A stretch of DNA of 64,000 nt from contig JAMKCH010012605.1 of assembly GCA_023653785.1 (NCBI GenBank), positions 1 to 64,000 on the forward strand. Direction: 5' to 3'. Both the position numbers and the translations under genes were made by a program. The stretch comes from Ophioderma brevispina. Its lineage: Eukaryota > Echinodermata > Ophiuroidea > Amphilepidida > Ophiodermatidae. Every line of letters begins with the position of its first letter. The stretch's first letter is position 1. Below, piece by piece: positions 58,027 to 64,000 of this stretch. The notes beneath the pieces were generated by a model. It was given only the letters and a program-made list of their open reading frames with translations, had not been told where the DNA came from and ran no database searches.

Positions 58027-59151
58027 TCAGTACTTAGTGGGATATCCACATGATCTAATGATGGTGGCCATTCGTCTTGGCAAAGTGTCATAAAGCGTTA
58101 GCAATCTTTGAGCGCTGACATCTGCTCAGGCTCGATAGATGCATTCAATCAACCCCTGTCTGTTCAAAGGTCTATTTTACAGTACTCGTCGGCCGAGTTT
58201 ACACAGTGCTGGAAGAACCAATTGCGAACAGCGCGTGCGTGATGGGCAGAGCTTGAAAAAATGTAATTTCCTGGGAAATAGTTGCATTTCTAACAGATTT
58301 CCCACCATATCTTATGTGTAAATTTCCCTCCAAATGGCCACGTTTCCCTCCAAATGGCCAAATTTCCTGGGAAGGATCTTCCCCAAATTCCCCACTTTTT
58401 CGAGCCATGGTGATGGGGTGTCGCATTGTCATCTTGGAAGATAAAGGGATAGTTACGATCTCCGAATATGTTCTCAACAGATGTAAACAGGTGTTTGCTT
58501 AGAATGTCCATATATTGGATGTTATCGAGATTTCCGTCAACAATCACAAGTTCCCCAACACCATACATGCCAATGCAGCTCCAAACCATGACAGATACTG
58601 CATTTCGTATTGTCAGTGAAAGATTGTCAGGGTTGTAGGCTTGATTTTTCTCTCACCAAACACGAATCCTGCCATCATTAAACCCCAAATTGAACCTGGA
58701 CTCTTCAGAAAAAACAATATGGCACCAATTCTTGGCCTCTGTCCAGTTTCTCCCCCTGGCCGTCCAGGTAACTCTTCATCATCTGTTAGCAAGTGTAATT
58801 AGGGGTTTTCTTCTCACAACCCTAGCCCGGAGTCCGCGACCCTTGAGTCTACCCCGAACAGTGTTTGTACACAGGTTACGTCCAATGTCCTGGCACCACA
58901 GGGCTGCCAAAATTTTCCCTGGGTTGAAACGCAATAGCCAATCAACGTCTTCTCTGGCCGTTGTCTTTTTTGGACGACCACTTCTATGCAGTTTATTCGC
59001 ATCACCAGTGTTCCTATGACGTCGGCAAATTCTTGACACAGTTTGTCGACAACAACGAAATGCTAGCTAAACACGACCACGGGAATTCCTTTCTCTCTCA
59101 GGTCTACATTTGCCCTTTCGTTCTTCATTTCATACTCGTGTTCTTTTCCAT
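58027..59151 (-). pseudogene. Tc1-type transposase relic
   Basis: On the minus strand, from a likely ATG at 59149-59151: a helix-turn-helix end with TVSRICRRHRNTGD, the linker GRPKKT, and a second helix-turn-helix ending RGLRARVVRRKPL. Next, about 58725-58690, comes a VFSEESRFN-like block that should carry the first catalytic acid (usually SDES). VMVWSCIGMYG sits at about 58590, and FQDDNATPHH, with the second catalytic Asp, at about 58440. The SPDLNPIEN block with the third catalytic acid is replaced by about 150 bases with a repeated CCTCCAAATGGCCA. The end resumes with LGRRVL, NRPLNRQGLIE and CGYPTKY before a stop at 58027. Inverted terminal repeats not found. Confidence 0.85.
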
Positions 59152-59575
59152 CTTGACAACACACACTACGCCACTGTGGAAAGCAACCTTGTAACACGAT
59201 TCAATGCATGAAATGATACGCATGGATGCATTACGCAACAAAAGAAACGATACTATTTATTATCAAAGACTAGACAATGAAGCAATAGATGGCATAGAGC
59301 CTCTTAGTTTTTCATCCGAAGGCATTAATAAACATGTGCCCTTCAACAATACATATATTCCATAGATTGTGAGATTATAAGTACTCAAGAGTAGTACAAT
59401 ATGCAGAGCAGCAATTGTTTGAGATTTATGAGAATTCACATAGTAAAAGGAAATTAAATCCTATTCTCTTCGTGGCATTGTCCTTTGATTTTCAACATCT
59501 TCTTGAGCTTTTGCTCTAGCTACTATGATGGTTGTGTTAGATATTCCAAAATCTTGAATGATTAAATAGTTAACT
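59152..59575. other. No gene recognised
   Basis: Upstream flank of the Tc1-type relic and start of the hairpin region. No terminal inverted repeat or coding motif was found. Confidence 0.4.
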
Positions 59576-60185
59576 CCTACTGAGCGTTTTTGCTCGAGCC
59601 CCTTTTTTGGCGTTTGCCTTCAGTTTTGCAACAATTTCAGCTTAGAAGTTAACGATTCCTACTGAACGTTTGCTCTACTACTTATGATGTTGCGTTAAGA
59701 TTATTCCCACAATATAGATGAATTACAAACTAAATCTACTGATTCGTTTTGCCTCGAGCCCCTTTTAAGCATTTGCCTTTAATTTGTTCAGAAAAAAATG
59801 TTTTAGAAATAAAAAAAAAAAAAAAAAAACACTCAAATTGACTGAATTATGCAACAATTCTACTTAGGCGTTTTGCTCTCGCTTCTTTTAGCGTTTGCCT
59901 TCCATCCTAAATAATATATAATATAGCACAATCTCAGAGCGTTTGCTCTCGCCTCTTTTTGTAATTTTGCCGTTCAGCCTATGTAATATTAATATCAAAT
60001 TGCACGAGCGTTTGCTCTTGCCTTTCAAGGCTCGAAGACCAAATAGACTTCTATAGCAATTCATAACTGGTGTTAATAAACTATCCCAATTTGGCGTTTG
60101 CCTTCAAGATTGTTCAACAAATCAGTTTAATTGACTATCCTATTACTGAGCGTTTGCTCTATCTCCTTTTGGCTTTTGCCTTTAG
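59576..60185. repeat. Tandem array of mini-hairpins (GAGC-GTTT-GCTC and GGC-GTTT-GCC)
   Basis: Units of about 70-85 bases (one ~120 with a poly-A insert at 59809-59829). Each has one GAGCGTTTGCTC-type hairpin followed 15-30 bases later by a GGCGTTTGCC-type hairpin. Clear GAGC...GCTC sites are at 59582, 59664 (GAAC), 59937, 60006 and 60148; clear GGC...GCC sites at 59609, 60093 and 60171 (TTTT loop). Both arms vary together less than the spacer, so the hairpin is the best conserved part of the unit. Confidence 0.75.
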
Positions 60186-60240
60186 TTGCTTAATCCAAAT
60201 TACAATGTCCTAAACGGATAAAAAGCAAATTTACACAAAT

Positions 60241-62990
60241 GCGCAAACACTTACTCTAATGTAAGTTGCTTACCCCCCCCCCCTTTTTTTCAATTTGCGT
60301 GTACACCAGACTTAAACGAAGTCAAACCATTTACACAACAGTAGAGTGAAAAGGTAATAACGGCCCTGTGCTTAAAAGCAACAAACCTAAATGGAAACAA
60401 AAGAGAATCATACACACCCATATTCCGCATTGGTACTGGTATGACGCAAACTACGGATTATGACACGGGGGTAGTTTTGAAAAGAAAAATGATTAAAATG
60501 TATACAGAAGTTTTACGGGACTAATATTTGACGTTTCCTTAGAAACCAGTAACTATATGAGCTATATTTTTAATTAGTTCAAGAATTTAAAAATTAAAAT
60601 TTTAAAGTGTTAAAAATGGTGTACTCGGGTAATTATGGGAAGCGCTTCTCTTCCGTGATTCCCTTCCCATTCGCTCATCTATGGAACAAAAGAGCAGTCA
60701 CATATACACAAAATTGCACAAAACTTACTCCATGCACACACCCCATCTATCAGAACGCCAAGGTCACAGTTGAAGCATACGTCTTGACCAAGGCGCACAA
60801 CAGTAGAAATGAGAAAACTCACAGATGCCTTAATATAACTACACAAGCGACTACTTTAGATATCCATGAAAGCCCTCGTAAATGACAAAAATGGTAATAA
60901 AACACGGACGGAGACATAAGATGGACATATCTACCCACCAACAATATAATAAGTTTCACAACTCCGCCTCCTACCAAAATATTAACCTGGACCGAAAGAA
61001 GGGGTAACAAAGCATATTACCACCAACAAAAGCAGGAGGTCTATAAACTATGTTTACTTAAAGCTGCATGTGTAAAGCCTTTTCGAAAATTCTATCTACA
61101 ATTGCCTAGAGTCTTCACTGTTTGGCGGCAACTTCGCAGCGCCCACCATTCATAAACAACGTTTTTAAAAGGCAAACTATTACAAACTATAACCAAGAAC
61201 CTAACACGTACAGTGCACTAAACGATCAGGTGACGCAACACTTTAAGGCAACATTAAAACGCAGTATTATAATATCTAACTTGAATCCCTAAACTTTGTA
61301 AGAAACGGACCACAAACGCATCCCTTAGTAATGACACTTGCTAAAATCATCACTACTCTTATGAATCGATAATAGAAACTGGCATCCCGAACGCAGAAAC
61401 ACCTAAACATACAATAAAAACTGACACTGGTGGCTGGCTGATTTCTGGCTAACGGAAACTGTTATAAATAAATCTGACTAAACGCGATTCAAAACCCTTC
61501 AAACTACATCTGCTTAGGAATTAACACTCCTCTTAATTGAACATATCAACCAATGGCAGCAAATCAAAATTACTCTTTTTGGTAAGGATTATACACTAGC
61601 ACAAAACCAGAATCCTCGTCCACATGCTAAAGTGCACACCGCTTTTCACCCTGCAACTGCTGCGCCCGACATTACATTAACGCAAGCCTACTTACACCAA
61701 CGCCCCCGAAAGCATTAAAAGTTATTAAACAGTCCATGCCCATGTCACCACAACCAAACCATGAAAGACCAAATGTAGAAATACACGTGGCAACACGAGT
61801 ACTTAACCCTTAAACTAGGAACCCCCAAATTGGCCAAGAACAACACAAATGAAAAAGAGGGCCTAATACAAACAAAAACTATTTTCAAGCAACTGAACTC
61901 TGCCAAACCGACTACATACCCAATCAATACATCACTACCAACACGCTGAGAACCCAACATTAAGCCTAGCCGAATGAAAATAACGCTATAAAAAGATTGA
62001 TGGAACGTATTTTGAGTCCGACACCGAAACTGTCAGCGAACAACATGAGTCCAAGAATCGCAAGTGATATAATGAAAGAAAATGCTTTTCTAGAATCGCT
62101 TCTGTAAGATGAACGACCTTAACGGAGACCTTGCCTACAACCCACTTTAAGAATTCATTACAATTATACAACACAACAACATGACCCAAAAATGCCCACC
62201 AAAAACCCACTAAAACAGACATCCGACTTGATATATTATGCTGCTCAGTCATCCTGTAAAAAAAGTGTAGTTATTGCCTATCTGAAATTAAAAAATGAAA
62301 CAGGTGTATAAGTGGAATAATACATCACAATTCTAGGTCATGAGGCCGAAGGTTAATATACAAGATGAAAATGCATGATACCACAGTGCACCTGTGGAAC
62401 ACTGGTTTTGAAAAAGGCACTCCAACGAACGCACAACAAATGTTATCACACACACCTATCACACAATGGTATAAAATATGATCATGAGCGCAAAACATAA
62501 CTTTAACAATAGTTCCAAATTTAGAACACTGACAAACACATACTAGTACATTCGCACATTTCCACAACTTTATTTCAAAAACCCACCCATCCCCAAATTA
62601 TATAAACAGCACATACATCACACAAACACATAAAAACAAACATTCCGTACCGTTCATGCAACACCAACAACCAAAAGGAGGATTCTTCAATGATACAATT
62701 CATGAGTAAGCGACCACATAAACAAACATTTGTTAATTGAAACAACAATACTTTGAACATAGAATAAAAACTGGACCGAACAATGCACTTTTTTGTGGCG
62801 TGGGTGGGGATAGAGCAAAGACAATAAACACAAAAGAATGGAATATCATGGAAACTCACACAGAAAGGAATAACCCTAAAAACAGAAAACAAAAGACAAT
62901 TTACATCCACGTCATAATACATGAACAACGGAACATTTCGTGCTTTTGACATAACAAGAGCGTACCAGGAGCTTATACATCAACAATGAA
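60241..62990. other. 2.7 kb with strong strand composition bias (+ strand A/C-rich)
   Basis: On the + strand A clearly exceeds T and C exceeds G over the whole stretch; the other strand is T/G-rich. Because stop codons are rarer on that strand, several Cys/Val/Phe-rich open frames of 71-125 codons appear (for example 62952-62575 and 62252-61986). They show no known motif, and I read them as effects of composition. I see no mitochondrial gene, transposase or reverse transcriptase in any frame. Confidence 0.55.
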
Positions 62991-64000
62991 AGAAAAATAA
63001 CCAATATGGGTTAAAATAATAACCCTTTACCCTTACACGAAGCACCTGAGGATAAAGAATTAGCAAAGCCTGCATGTCGTAAATGAAAACTGAAATAATC
63101 GGTGCCTTCAAACTTCAAAGGTATATAACTCCTATGCAGGTTTGATGAAGCTATTACTGGAATTGTTGCTGGTGTGTGGCCGGCAAAAGCCTCAAGGTGG
63201 CAAGGATTAAATAATAGTGGAGATCAAACAGTTGTTAAAAATCCAATGGTAGATAAACAAAGTCACTGGGCGTAGAAGACAAAAGTTGTTACAGCAGACG
63301 GATCCCACCGGTAGCCGTATCCTTTTGATGTCAGGCAAGGCTTCATATGAATGGTTCCAAATATTGCAAGCAAAGCGGTTGATAGTTGATTCCAAAGCTT
63401 TGAAAAACCTTCATTGCAAAAACTTAGGACTATTATTATTTATAGATGTGTGAGCGCAAAAGATGTAACCCACACACCACAAAACATCACATAGTATCAA
63501 CATTAAATGCAATGCATGACCCAAGGAATCGCTTTCCTTAAGAACACTATCATTGATGTTGAAAAATATTTGAAATGTCAGAATACGTTCCAAGTGAAGG
63601 ATAGTGTGTAGAGTTCTCATAAGTTACCTTTTACCCTGTAGAATTACAGAAAAGAAGAAAACGACAGGGTTCCAAGATAACGATCTCCATTCAATTACGT
63701 GGTTTAGTAAGTGTTCCGGTTCGGACATAAATGACTAAATCTCTGATTCTGTCCTTATTATTGCTTCTGGTCTTATCATTTGCAGGGTATTTTGGGATAC
63801 CTGTACTTGTATGACGTAGACATGCTAAAATCTGATTTTTTGATTAGTTATTTCGAATTGCTATTTAGCAAATCACTGAAGTTGTCTTGCGAACAAAAAA
63901 CTGGCGACTTAAAAATTTGAATTTTGCTGAAACCTGAAGAAAATCAAAGATAACCAAACCTCATGTTGGTATAAAATGATGAGGACTGTACGCACCATCA
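62991..64000. other. No gene recognised
   Basis: Composition returns to the window average near 63100. Open frames stay under 70 codons and match nothing. No repeat shared with the rest of the window was noticed. Confidence 0.45.

Noticed and set aside
59576..60185. CRISPR array or rho-independent terminators
   Set aside because: Eukaryotic context, irregular spacing, no conserved ~30-base direct repeat with unique spacers, and no cas genes.
60241..62990. Nuclear copy of mitochondrial DNA
   Set aside because: The strand skew is mitochondria-like, but no mitochondrial protein, rRNA or tRNA was recognisable in any frame.

Overview
This is eukaryotic, AT-rich, intron-bearing DNA, most likely from a marine invertebrate deuterostome. 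The reasons are spliced exons with GT/AG borders, a dense mix of non-LTR retrotransposons, Tc1/mariner and MITE relics, and an LTR retrotransposon whose integrase lies upstream of reverse transcriptase, an order described for Gmr1-like elements of deuterostomes. The species cannot be named. No bacterial operon, phage or CRISPR array is present. Even the one recognisable host gene carries small indels that break its frame inside conserved motifs, which suggests an error-prone long-read assembly. Frame breaks here are therefore weak evidence of gene death.

Only one host gene is recognised: GTPBP6, the metazoan HflX-type ribosome-associated GTPase, on the + strand. Exons are seen at 43625-43863 (duplicated at 44888-45119), 45818-45986, 52662-52804, 56169-56327 and 57688-57826 (stop codon). 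The 5' exons and one short internal segment were not found. Its introns hold a LINE, MITEs, hAT-like fragments and a tRNA-like gene.

Layout. 1-3.1 kb: no recognised gene, plus an A/T foldback. 3.1-11.2 kb: a TTAA-flanked MITE and a near-perfect 3.8-kb tandem duplication. 11.2-13.6 kb: unassigned ORFs and a GAT microsatellite. 13.6-15.7 kb: a foldback MITE, a LINE fragment and another repeat. 15.96-21.56 kb: two inverted arrays of ~170-bp monomers enclosing a decayed LINE. 21.6-29.2 kb: a LINE fragment, two TIR elements (one 914 bp; one 1,400 bp with a TTA duplication), a hAT-like fragment and a SINE. 29.2-34.8 kb: little recognised. 34.8-42.8 kb: a minisatellite and a complete but degraded Gmr1-like retrotransposon. 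42.8-57.8 kb: GTPBP6 with transposons in its introns. 58.0-59.2 kb: a Tc1-type transposase relic. 59.6-60.2 kb: a tandem array of tiny GTTT-loop hairpins, followed by ~2.7 kb in which the + strand is strongly A/C-rich. The last kilobase is featureless.

For someone hunting novelty, the best leads are the composite inverted array at 15.96-21.56 kb, the hairpin array with the skewed tract at 59.6-63 kb, the 1.4-kb GC-ended element at 26.5 kb, and the GTPBP6 exon duplication.
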